Source of the DNA: Pseudophaeomoniella oleicola | Lineage: Eukaryota > Ascomycota > Eurotiomycetes > Phaeomoniellales > Phaeomoniellaceae | Reading direction: 5' to 3' | NCBI GenBank assembly: GCA_003868215.1 | Contig: QWDQ01000027.1 | Span: 248,001-312,000 of the forward strand | DNA: 64,000 nt | Part shown: one piece after another, positions 42,248 to 52,589 of the stretch | Numbering within the stretch: the stretch's first letter is position 1 | Layout: each line of letters opens with the position of its first letter | The notes under the pieces: model-generated | Seen by the model: the letters and a program-made list of their open reading frames with translations, nothing else | Database searches by the model: none | Told to the model about the DNA's origin: nothing | Translations under genes and position numbers: made by a program

Positions 42248-45200
42248 TCATACCATGACAGCCATCTTCCGCTCCCACTTCACCCTGATCTCGTCCAACC
42301 AGTCCTTGAACGGCTTGTTCTTCGACCCGATGCGTATGACACCATCCTTGACCCCTCGCCAAGCTTCCATCGGCTGTCTGATGATATCGTGCTCGGCCCA
42401 GCACACCTTCAACCAGAACCCGTCACCAGTCTCTTTGAAGAACTTGTCCTGGATGGAGTAACATTCGGAGCAGAGGTCGACGTCGGCGCAGTCGAGACAG
42501 CGGTACCAGTGGGTGTCTTTGGGCCAACGACTAAGAGGGTCAGACGAACATGGACCATTGCATTTGACGGACCAATTGCCTTCACGGATGACTTCTTCGT
42601 CGTTCTCTTCGATAGTTGGTATCGGCGCTTTTTCCACTTGCTGCTGGGCGTTGATCGTTGTTGATGATACGGGTTCCACCACATTGTTAGAGGAGGGAGG
42701 TACACCGTCAGTGGTTTCTTTATCATTCATCTCGCCCTTCACTGCGTCGACTCCCAACGAGCCCGTATCTGTGCCGTTGACTTGTACCTCAGTAGATTTA
42801 GCAGCCTTAGTGTTCGTCTGAATGCCCTCTTCCGAAGCTACATTTTCTGACAATGCCTTTTCTTCGACATCAGTGTTCTCTACTGTTTTTGATCCGTGCC
42901 CCCTCAAAACTTCTCCGTTCGTTCCATTTGGTATCGGGAGAGAGGCTTCGGCAGTCAGATTTTCGGCTTTATCTGCCACTGGAGGGTTTTCTTGGTCGCC
43001 GTTTTCCTTAACAAGCTTTTCGCTTGTCTCAGACACGACGGAGGGTTCATAGTACACCGAATATCTATCGTCATACGTCTTGTCAACGTCTGAGAATGTG
43101 AGAGACTGAGCAATGTGGGCGTCGGCTTTCAGGCCTATGAAGAAAAGAACCTTGGATAAGACCCCAAATGCAAATGCATCATTATATCCGATGGAATCTT
43201 GGAGGTCATTGAGACACCTCTTGAAGGCCCCGTTCGCTTCAAGTTTAGCCTTCTCGATGTTTCCGAAGTCCTTCAACATCTTGGCCAAGGTGATCATTGA
43301 TGAGGCAAGACTTATTTCTGTCACAATTCCTGTCTGCTCTAGATCCCGTATGAGGTTGCTAAGTTTTGTTAGCGAAAGCTTCTTCTTGTCTTTCGAGTAA
43401 GCCAATGTATATTCCTCGAAAAGGACGTCTGTCATCTCCGGAAAAATGCGCCGGAGCATACTGCCGGAGTCTGTGCTAGGCAATTTTTCTTTGACACTGA
43501 TGATGATGTCGTCGAGTACGATCTCTGACATCCTGGTCGCGCGTACATCGCGCTTATAGATGACAGCCAGGTCGCACTTGAGTTGTTGTGCGGATGACCA
43601 GTCACGCGTCTGCCAGTGTTCGATAGCTTCTTCGTATACATGGACGAGGAAGTCGACGCGATTTGTCAGAACCGCAGCTTTCCGAACTTGATCCGCCTTA
43701 TCTGTGCTCCTTTGTGCACGGTCTTTCAACCATGCAACTCTCAGTAAATGCGGACAGTGCTGGATTTCGCTAACGATATTGGACCATTGCTGTCTTTTCG
43801 AGTATATGCTGACAATTTTGTCAATGAATTCGTGCAGACTGTGCGAGTAATCGAGCTCATCCGGCTCTAGTGCCCAATGGCAGACTTTAAGAGCCTCGTC
43901 ATCCTGGCCGAGCTGTTGTAGAGCTTCAGCCCTCAGCGAAAAAGCTTCTATGCAAGATTCAGAGTTGAGATCAGAGCCCAGTGCACCCTTTTCGAGTTCA
44001 CGCTCTTCGAGTGCTTTCTGAGAATAGTCGGAAATTTTCTCCCAAGCTCCGTCGAACCCTTCACACTTACGGAGAAGTCTGGCGCTGTAGTAGGCGGCTA
44101 GGCCCAGATATGAATAGAACCTTTCCGGACCCGAGATCTCCGCGCTCTTCTCCAGGTTCTTTTGGTACAGCTCGGCAGCGTAGCTGACATCTTCTGGGAT
44201 ACCAATGCCATTCAAGAGCACCGCTGCAGCAATTCTAGCTCGTGCAGGCTTCACGGTCCGCTTTTCGAGCGCAAAGTCCATCATAATCTTGACAGTATCC
44301 TTGGTGGCAATGTCAATATATAGTTGGGCCCAGTTCTTCTCTATACGGTCGGTCTAGTGCATTCGTCAGCGTCCATTCCATTTCGCCACAGCAAGAATAG
44401 AACTCACTTCGGCCAGAGAACGGTAAGCCAGGTTGTAGGAGTACTTGGCTTCAGCGAAAGTTACCTTTCTGAGCCAGCTTTCAGTGTGACCTCGGGCTAG
44501 TGGTTCTAGAATTCTTTCCGGCTGCTTGATAGCTGCTCGTACCCAGTCCCTTGCTACGTCAAATAGTTCAAACTCCTCGTACGACATCTTCCTCGCCCAG
44601 CTTAGAAATATTCTGACAAGACCATCTTCTGCTCGATATAGCTGCCCACCATCGTACGCCAGCCAATCGTCAAGTCCAAACCCATCATACAAGGTGAAGC
44701 TGGTGAACCACTCTTGCCTCTGTTCCAGTATGTTTTCAAACACGGTGCAAACGTCATTTTCATTCGTCAGAACTCTAGCTAGAGCTTCCACAACGTCTCT
44801 GCCCTGTTCTGCAGTCGTATTCTTGACCGGTATATCGAGTAGGTGATCAACAAAATAGAACATTGCGTACTCCTGAAGCGCTCTTCTCGGCTCCACTTCC
44901 GCAGGGTTCCGATCGCAGAGAACCTCGCACAACGTGACGAAGATTCTGATCTTGGCGGTAAGAGGATTTATGATCATTGAGTTCGGCTCGTTTTCGAGGT
45001 GCTCTTTGAGAGACGCTTGCCTGAATGCAATGAAATCTGCTTTTGCATCGGTCCCAGATTTCAGGGTCCCCGGACTACCCTCGTGCGCAGGTGAATTGAT
45101 AACGGCTGGAGCATCTTCATCGTCATCTGTAAGGCGTCTGGCGGTGTACAAAACACTTTTGGATTTCCCCTGTATCTCAGATTGCACATCGAAGTCACCA

Positions 45201-47270
45201 AGGGACGAATCGAGGCTCCAGATTTGTTGCATTTCATGTACACTCAGGGGTCGCTTAGAGTATGTGCACCATTCAAAAAGTGTTTGCACGCTGTTTCGTT
45301 CGGCTTCACTCCGAGGATTGAGAACCAGCTCAATCATGGATGCATATAAGCCCTCGGGACGACCGAATGTGCTCTTCATCTTCTTGATGGCGCTCGCTTC
45401 ATCCCCGGTCTGTTCCATCAAGCTCAAAGTAAGATCGACGAGGAACAAAATACCCTTGTTGATCGATGTCAGATGTTGGATGATCACGGTTTGACCCTCG
45501 TTACTGAATTCCCTCAGGCTCTCAGATCTTGAGATGCGTGCTCGTATGATTTTCTCCACGTCCCCTTCTTTACTGGTCTTCTCAACGAGTGATATCTCTC
45601 CGCATTTGAGCTGCATTTCACTTATGCTAGTGGCACTGCCTGTCATCATAACCTGGATACCGTCTTTGTCACTATTCAGCTCTCGGAGGACCTTCAGGAG
45701 AATTTGTCCATCTTCGTCTTCCAATTGCTCGACTCCATCAAGGAGAAGGTAAGCAACCCTCGAAGATTCGGATACCTTTTCGAATTTCGATCTAATCAGC
45801 CTCTTCCACATGTCCTCCGCATCGAAATGTGAACTAGTCGCGGACTTTCCTGCCTTGTCATCCTCCAGTTCCTTCGCCAACATGTCGCAGTACTTGGAGT
45901 CTTGCCCTGCGAGCTGCATGATGATGCTCTCTAGGGCACTTTTCAGTGACTGGGTCTCCGACTTCCCGGGATCAAAGAAGAAACAAGCAACCGACACGTT
46001 TTGACGCGACTTGTTTAGATCTCTCGTAAGTTGGTAGCATTGGTACGTGAAGTATGTCTTGCCTGTACCTTGAGCACCCGTCACACATAGGAAAGGGGTG
46101 TTCTGGCCTTTCAGCCAGGTTTTGTAGTTTGCGTCATTGGCGAGCCAAGCGAACGTCTCTGCAACATACCGCGATCCAATTAACTCCATCTGAGTGTCAA
46201 TACGTGCTTTGCCGCCCGTGCTTGATGGAAACTTCCTTCTGATCTTCTCTATAGCGACGCTCTTCGGTGTAAGTAGCTGGAGGTCGGAAGGCTTGAGCCT
46301 CATTCCTTGTAGTGCTTTGATGAAGCTATCAGGGAAGTTGTCGAGCTTCTCATCCAAGCGTTCCGCGATGCTGAGTATCTTAATAGGAACAGTGGCACGG
46401 AAAAGCAGAATGACCTTGTTGACACCATCACATTTGGCTTTGATCTTGTCATTACGTCCCTTTAAGAGCGCTCGTAAATATAGACCTGTGGTAGCCTTTA
46501 GTAATGCAAAGCCATTTGTCGCTTAGACTTTAACTCCTATAATGCGCAAGGAGAGGGCAGACTTACGTTTCCGACTGTATTCTTTGAACATCTTCAAACC
46601 AAAAGAGCAGAAGTCGAATAGAGAGACGAAGATGTCCATCAATCGGTTCGCGAAGTGGTCTCCGGCAATGTGGCGGTTCTCAAGTAGTCCGATGTCTTTC
46701 ATGGCGTTGTTAATGCTCTCAAACGTTTCATCGATGAGATTGAAGTCTGCGCTCAGATCATTTGCCGCCTGTTTGGTCGTAAGTTTCGCTTCTATTCCAG
46801 CAGGCTTCGAGATCGCGTACCTGTACCATCTTGGAAATAGCTCCAGCAAGCACTTTCGCAGGTGTCGCATACTATCAGAGAGAGGAGTTCACGTCAGGCC
46901 CTGTCCTGTTGAGCGGAGACCCAGTACGTTCACTCACTGTACCCTCAATGTGGTTTGAAACAAAGCCGACAGTGGTATCAATCCAATCGAGACAACCACC
47001 AACCGCAGCAATGAATTCACCTTTCCCGTTTTCAGGATGCCGCGATTTTGCGAACAGCTGGGATGCCTTCTCCACGCCAGAGTCGGCACCCTCAAATTCG
47101 CCAGATTGCTGAAGTTCTGTGACATTGATACCATTTTCGCGCTCATAACGTTCGACGGCCTTTTTCCAAAAGGTGCTGATGTCATTACGAGCCTTGTCGT
47201 CCTCTACTTTCACAGCAGCTTCTTTAGCAGCAGGGACTGGCTTGGGTTTCGGCGGAATATCCTTAGCCAT
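42248..47270 (-). CDS. STAND (NLR-like) protein: Goodbye - NACHT - TPR-like repeats - ZZ finger
   Basis: Five exons on the minus strand (47270-46938, 46871-46821, 46768-46567, 46485-44408, 44353-42248) give 1589 residues, all junctions in phase. Residues 20-190 match the fungal Goodbye domain (FWKKAVERYERENGINVTEL, ANDLSADFNLIDETFESINN). A NACHT-type NTPase follows with Walker A GAQGTGKT at 332-339 and a Walker B-like LLLDGVEQ at about 442-449. The C-terminal 700 residues are helical with TPR-like stretches (FSLRAEALQQLGQDDEALKV). The protein ends in a ZZ-type zinc finger (CNGPC...YRCLDC...DLCSECY) and a basic tail. Fungal STAND proteins of this type are signal-activated switches in non-self recognition and regulated cell death. 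The N-terminal Goodbye domain would be the effector or linker and the repeats the sensor. The ligand is unknown. Confidence 0.85.
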
Positions 47271-48498
47271 GGTGAAACGCTAGGGGGATTTACTGTGGCC
47301 AGAGAACGCCACTGGAGGTGACATGACGGCGAATTCACTACCATTGGCTTACACATGATGGGAGAGATGCGAGCCTATATAGCATAATAACAGCTGGACC
47401 CAACCTCGATGGTTGGGTAACGGTCCCCTGGCAGAGTGGGCGTGACTGTGCTTTCGCGTATTTAGCAAATTGGGGGCCAACTGAAAGCCATGTAGTTAGC
47501 TAGGTTCCTGTAAGCAAAATGCCCGATCGAGGTAAGGATCATTTGCAACGCCACGTCTTATTCGACGTCCCGGACCGTAGAGCGAGATCCGCTACTTCAG
47601 CTTACTCTGCCGCCGAGGCTTGTAGTGGAGCAGAAGGTACCTAGTGTTCATGGCTATGTTTGGATCGAAATTAGTATTGAAAACCAACACTGTTTGATCA
47701 CAGCTTGAAGATCATATGCCAGGAACAGACTGGACATGGTTGATTTCTAGCGAGTTTATTCTGATCCTTTCAATGGTGGAAGGATGTCACGGGCGACTGT
47801 TGCTGCTGAGTAAACAATTGCGGCATCCTCTCGGCAGGAGATAGTGATGTTGGGTGAAGCTTCAACTACATCCCTTCGCCATGAGTATCGCGACACTTGC
47901 GTATATCGCGACACAATATAACGCGACAGCTTCACCACATCCTCAACTACTTAAGTTGAGGATCTGCCACATAGAGATTTCCTATTCCTTAGACATTAGC
48001 ACCATACCTACTGTACCTTCATACAAGTGAACCCTGTAACTGGTCGAATCAATGATGCCTGCCATGACAGACTCTCTCTCTTGGTCGATCAGGTACGGTA
48101 GGAATATGTTCTCAAGAGAACGGAAAACTGTGAATCGACAGATAACTTATATTTCTTTGAATCATGAGTTACCTCTGGTACTCCGTATAGTATCACTTTG
48201 TTTGTAACCACCAGCCAAGCCAAAACCAAACCAAAATCTGATGGGCCTATTGCATCATCGACGAACACCCCCGATGCTTCGGAAATGTTTGAAACAGCAT
48301 ACGTCGATCACCACATCCCGGCTCTAACCGTTCAACAACATTGTCGTCGTCCGTCTCCTTTTACCTGCAGCCATCTCGTTTCCATCGGAATTCCCTTCGC
48401 TAGAATTCCTGGTGTTGACATTACCTCGCCCTCAATTGTTCTCTTCCATCGCTCTATCGTTTGAGCCTCATCCGAACGTTTTTTTCGGCTTAGGTATA
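47271..48498. other. divergent promoter between the STAND gene and the small cysteine-rich gene
   Basis: This holds two TATCGCGACAC direct repeats (47886 and 47904) with a third ACGCGACAG nearby, and TACTCCGTA at 48179. No separate gene was established. An upstream exon for the small gene cannot be excluded. Confidence 0.55.
47886..47928. repeat. direct repeats of TATCGCGACAC
   Basis: Two exact 11-base copies 18 bases apart (47886 and 47904), then a partial copy (ACGCGACAG, 47921-47929). Each full copy has a TCGCGA palindrome core. They lie about 620 bases upstream of the STAND start. Confidence 0.6.
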
Positions 48499-49032
48499 AT
48501 GGCAGGAATTCCATTACCTTTTCCTATCTGTTTCCAATGTGGATCCGACCAGAATCCATGCCATTGCAAAGTTGTTGGTCCTACCCTCGGTGAGTGATTG
48601 CTGTCCTCCCATATTGATTTACAAGGCGTTATGTGAAAATCAAGGCTGATTGCTGTATACAGGTTTCGCCACAGCGATTGTCATGGCCGTTATCTGCTAT
48701 CCAGCATGTACGTGACGAGGACGAGCGAAGGCTTCCCAGTTCAAAGAGGCCATAGAGGGCTCAGCTAACCAAAAAAACCGTCTCTTTACAGCGATATTCT
48801 GCGGATGTACAGCTACCGAGACGGGAAAGAAGTATGCTCCTCTATACCTTTTTCTCCATTTTCGTTTCTCTCTGTTATGTGCCTTACTCTGTTTGATTAC
48901 CGCTTCGATAGTCTTTTGCAATACGTCTATGAATCCCCCGCGGAATACTAACCATCTCCTCTCCACCCATTCAGACTCCTCGCTGCCCCTGCAGATTCAA
49001 GCGGAGCCGTCAGCAACGCCATACCATTCTGA
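48499..49032 (+). CDS. small cysteine-rich membrane protein, 77 residues, four exons
   Basis: The exons 48499-48589, 48663-48707, 48792-48831 and 48975-49032 join through three introns with canonical GT-AG ends, every phase fitting. The product starts MAGIPLPFPICFQCGSDQN, where a CxxC plus CHC cluster suggests a small zinc site. A hydrophobic segment follows (LGFATAIVMAVICYPASIF), then CGCTATETGKKLLA and a short tail. I recognise the pattern of a conserved hypothetical fungal protein in which a Cys-rich N-terminus precedes a membrane segment and an ATETGKKLL motif. No function is known to me. It may be a tail-inserted or palmitoylated membrane protein. The coding exons are too short for routine frame scans. 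An upstream exon is possible because the start sits just after a TTAG acceptor-like string. Confidence 0.7.
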
Positions 49033-49669
49033 CACACCCTCCTGAATGACTACCTCGGGCCGTTTTACTTCCGGACTCTCAGTAAACGATTCAAGAACCT
49101 ATGTATAATACCTTGCATCGACTCTACCGTCCGGGAACCACGGGAAGAGGTCTTGATCTACAGGGAAGGGTTCTCGTAAACGGCGTTCACTAGAACATCA
49201 TGCAAAGGAACCCGGTGTTATTTGCTTATAAAGACTAATGCGGCTCGCTTTTTTTCGTGCGGTGTTTATTTGTACTTGATTTCTTCATGAATAATACTCA
49301 GCTTCTAAGCAGTACATAACCAGCTTATCGTTTATGTTGTTTGCTTACTTATCAATGGACGGACCCCGCTCTGGTGCCTAGAACCTTCCCATCAACTTTA
49401 CAGACAGTGTTGGGAACAGGAGTCATTCATCTCTGGGGACGGTGAACATTTGCGCCTTGTTGTTATAGATGACTAGAGCGGTTTGGTCGTGCAGGCAGGG
49501 ATATGCTCGGTACTGCGCTCGACGAGATGGGGCTCGACAAGTGTGAGAGCAAACGAAGCGTCTCCTGGGTGCAGGAGTCTGGAGAGCTGTGCATGCGTCA
49601 TCTCGGACCAGATGACCTCTTCATTTCGGTGCTAGTTGCTGTTGAAAACAGTCTTTGATACCGCTTGTC
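49033..49669. other. intergenic between convergent genes
   Basis: 3' flanks of the small membrane-protein gene and DNA ligase I. No gene seen. Confidence 0.55.
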
Positions 49670-52288
49670 TCATCCGTCTCCATACATGTCGTCTTCGTCC
49701 GCTTCTTCTGTGCCAACTCCAATATTTTCCCCTGTTTGCCGCCCTTCGACTTTCGCCCTCGCCTCCTGCTTTTTGTATAAACCAGCCAGAAAGTCACTGG
49801 TACTTGCTTCATCGATGCTTTTGTCCTCCCTAACCTTGAGGAATCGAGGAAATCGGAGACTTAACCCCCTTTCCTCACTGACCAGTCCAATCGCAGCCGT
49901 ATAGGTGGGACTCAATGTGATATCCGCGAAAGCCATTTCCCAGACTTCTTGAGGCTCAAACCATATATCGGGAGACCCTATATACTCGACATATCCTGGC
50001 TTCCGAGCAAGCACGTTGTCACTTCCTTCGGCATACTTTTCTTTGTTCGCTTGATAGAACTTGTCAGTGAAACCAGAAATGCATTTCGTGACTACTTCCA
50101 AGGACCCAGTCTCCGGATTACGACAAGCAAGAAGTACAGGTGACCACCATTTCGCCTTGCGGCCTTGACCATGCCATCCAGCAACGGGAATCAGATCGAT
50201 TGTATCAGCAGCGACCGCATAGTCCTTTTTGACCTTCAGCCACGAGTCTAGACGCTTGTCGGGTTCATAGGTGGAAAGGAGAGCTTTGCGCCGGGCGCCG
50301 GTAGCTTTGTCTTCTTCCTTGCCCGCTTTCGTCTTTTTGGTGGACGTTTTCTTGGACTTGGAGGGAGTGTTTGGCGCTGACTCGATGGCAGGTGTCGGTG
50401 TCTCTCTCTCAAGGTCCATACCAGCTTGAGCCTGCAATTCAGGGTTTGGGAGATTGTCCAGCACCTTGACCATAATACCTTCACATTTGATATCTGTAGC
50501 CCCTTTGAAGAAATCAAGGACGGTCTCGGAGTCTGCGGATGTCGCGTCTATGCTCTTCACCCAAGTGAAATGGTGCTCCTTTTCGATGAACATTGATCTC
50601 AGAAGAGCACGTCGTTCACGGAACGGTCTGTCGAGAAGTGGCTCCCCATTGAGATACATGAGGTCGAAAGCAAACAGGCAGACATCGATCTTGATACTTC
50701 CGATGTCGACATCCTTCCTTGCTCGGTTCGTGAGGGACTGGAAGGGTTTCAAATCCCCCGTTTCTCGATCGACGGCGACAACTTCACCCTCTAGAATGAA
50801 ACTCGAAACGCCATCTCCACGTATCTCCGGTACAAGCGCTACCAGGTCTGGATATTTATCCGTCATAACCTCCAGATGACGGGAAAATATTGACACCTTC
50901 CCTTTATCGTCACAATGAACCTGCGCTCTTTGACCATCGTATTTATACTCGCAGCTAAAGTCCCTTCCTTGAAGCTTTGTGAGCATTTCACTCAAATCAC
51001 GGGTTATGCTGCCCAGCATAGGTCGTAATGGAATATGGAGGGAAAGTCCACACCGGATCAGAAGCTCTTCGCACGGCCCAACTTCTAGAAGACACGGGAC
51101 AAGATCATTGTAGTTTGGCCGTCTCGCAAAGGACGCTTTCACAAGCTCTTCGGCTTTTACATAGATCTCTGCCAGTTCTTCCTTCTTCAGCTTCCTGAGC
51201 TGTTCAACATTTTGAGTCTCAAATTCCGCCTCCGGAGGCTTGTTGTACAGGAAAGCCCTTGCCAAAGCAATAAGCATCGTGGTTTTGACAGCACCAATTC
51301 TGAGATGTTGTACAAGGGTCCTAACGATATATCTGCTTTCTTCCGCCCCTCGTGCATCTTGCACTAACCGCTCCACGATCCTTTGCTTGTTTTCCACACT
51401 CCCCGTCCCTTTGCTGTTGGCGATCTTGACCAATGACTGGTATACAGCCTTTATCGACAAAGGTTTTGGTTTCTTCAACGTGAAGCTTTGCTTCTTCTTA
51501 GCTTCGAACGCGACATCACCGGCATCTCCGTGTCTATCATACAGCGATTTCAATCCCGCGTTGTCGAGTCCACAAACCTTTTTCAAAGCTTTTGATATTG
51601 CCGAACCACCAAGACCTAGCTCAAGCGAGATATAAGGTGGCGAGATGGAATTAGTTGCAAGCCAGACCGCCGGCAAGAGGCTGCTAGGATCTCCTACTAT
51701 GATCGTTCTGAGGCAATTGACCAATGTATCTACAATTTTAATCCGACTCTGAGTACTGTTGACTAGCACAAAGCATCTTGTAAGAAGAGCGTATGAAGCG
51801 TCCCCTCCCTCTCGAGCCCAGTGGACTTGTAATTCCGGAATGTAGTCGTAGGGATCGAACGTAAGCGGAGACTCATCAAATGGCACATTGAGCGTGATCG
51901 CGTCTTCCGCGGATGCCGTTGATTGTAACGACAGCACAGTATTCACTTCCCTGCTAAAGCTTATCTTGCCCTCTGTCGGTTCATGCTTGGGTGCTTGCGC
52001 AATCTCCTGCGGTTCCTGAGGTAGAGGACTTCGTGTGTTGGCCGGCGTTGATTCACCGTTTCTTTGGTAATGTTCTTGGTCCCATTCAGCTTGTAGCTTC
52101 CTCGCAAGCTCCTCATCAGTCAAGTCTACACTTTTGGGTGTCACGTCTTGGTCGTGATTGGAAGCGACCGTAGTGTCTGTCTTGCTCTTCTTCGCAGCCT
52201 GTCTCCCAAAGAAGTAATCCAGACTTTTGGTTGGAATTGGCTCGGCTCTCGTATCATTCTTTTTGCGCCTTTTAGCCGGGCTCTCCAT
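49670..52288 (-). CDS. CDC9: DNA ligase I, ATP-dependent
   Basis: A single exon of 872 residues on the minus strand. The nuclear enzyme seals Okazaki fragments and repair nicks. The N-terminus is basic (AKRRKKN) and then shows a PCNA-binding box variant, KSLDYFFGRQ. A disordered linker follows. The alpha-helical DNA-binding domain comes next (about 160-400), then the adenylation domain with active-site K449 in CEYKYDGQRAQVH and the GEVVAVDRETG motif, and the OB fold (RKAKWWSPVLLACRNPETG, GFTDKFY, SLRFPRFLKVREDK). A Lys/Thr-rich insert (SKSKKTSTKKTKAGKEE) lies between adenylation motifs and looks like a clade-specific low-complexity loop. It is divergent from the RINT-1 family gene across about 300 bases. 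Confidence 0.95.
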   Translation of the reverse strand: MESPAKRRKKNDTRAEPIPTKSLDYFFGRQAAKKSKTDTTVASNHDQDVTPKSVDLTDEELARKLQAEWDQEHYQRNGESTPANTRSPLPQEPQEIAQAPKHEPTEGKISFSREVNTVLSLQSTASAEDAITLNVPFDESPLTFDPYDYIPELQVHWAREGGDASYALLTRCFVLVNSTQSRIKIVDTLVNCLRTIIVGDPSSLLPAVWLATNSISPPYISLELGLGGSAISKALKKVCGLDNAGLKSLYDRHGDAGDVAFEAKKKQSFTLKKPKPLSIKAVYQSLVKIANSKGTGSVENKQRIVERLVQDARGAEESRYIVRTLVQHLRIGAVKTTMLIALARAFLYNKPPEAEFETQNVEQLRKLKKEELAEIYVKAEELVKASFARRPNYNDLVPCLLEVGPCEELLIRCGLSLHIPLRPMLGSITRDLSEMLTKLQGRDFSCEYKYDGQRAQVHCDDKGKVSIFSRHLEVMTDKYPDLVALVPEIRGDGVSSFILEGEVVAVDRETGDLKPFQSLTNRARKDVDIGSIKIDVCLFAFDLMYLNGEPLLDRPFRERRALLRSMFIEKEHHFTWVKSIDATSADSETVLDFFKGATDIKCEGIMVKVLDNLPNPELQAQAGMDLERETPTPAIESAPNTPSKSKKTSTKKTKAGKEEDKATGARRKALLSTYEPDKRLDSWLKVKKDYAVAADTIDLIPVAGWHGQGRKAKWWSPVLLACRNPETGSLEVVTKCISGFTDKFYQANKEKYAEGSDNVLARKPGYVEYIGSPDIWFEPQEVWEMAFADITLSPTYTAAIGLVSEERGLSLRFPRFLKVREDKSIDEASTSDFLAGLYKKQEARAKVEGRQTGENIGVGTEEADEDDMYGDG

Positions 52289-52589
52289 ATTGGCTAGAGG
52301 CTTCTGTGGCAGGACGCACAGTGCTCCCTATCCCTCAGTCATCGTTCAAGGTCGCTGGCAACTGCGCGTTCGATAGTTATCAAAGCGTGAGTCTGAGTCT
52401 ATGTCTAAACACCCTAATCGTCATCGATCTTCAGGGTCCACCTCAGGTCAGGTAGCGCTACCCGCTGGGGAAATTGTTAGGACCTTCTCCAAGTTTAAAC
52501 ATTACCTGCCTTGTTCCCTCAGTTCACCGCGCAAATAGCTGGGCTTCAGAGCTGGGTCGTGACCCTCAAAGTACTCTCTGACCCTTAAT
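52289..52589. promoter_or_regulatory. shared promoter of DNA ligase I and the RINT-1-type gene
   Basis: 301 bases between two divergent start codons. No other gene seen. It includes ACGCGTTC-like and CGCGC strings on either strand, but no clear MluI cell-cycle box (ACGCGT). Confidence 0.4.
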
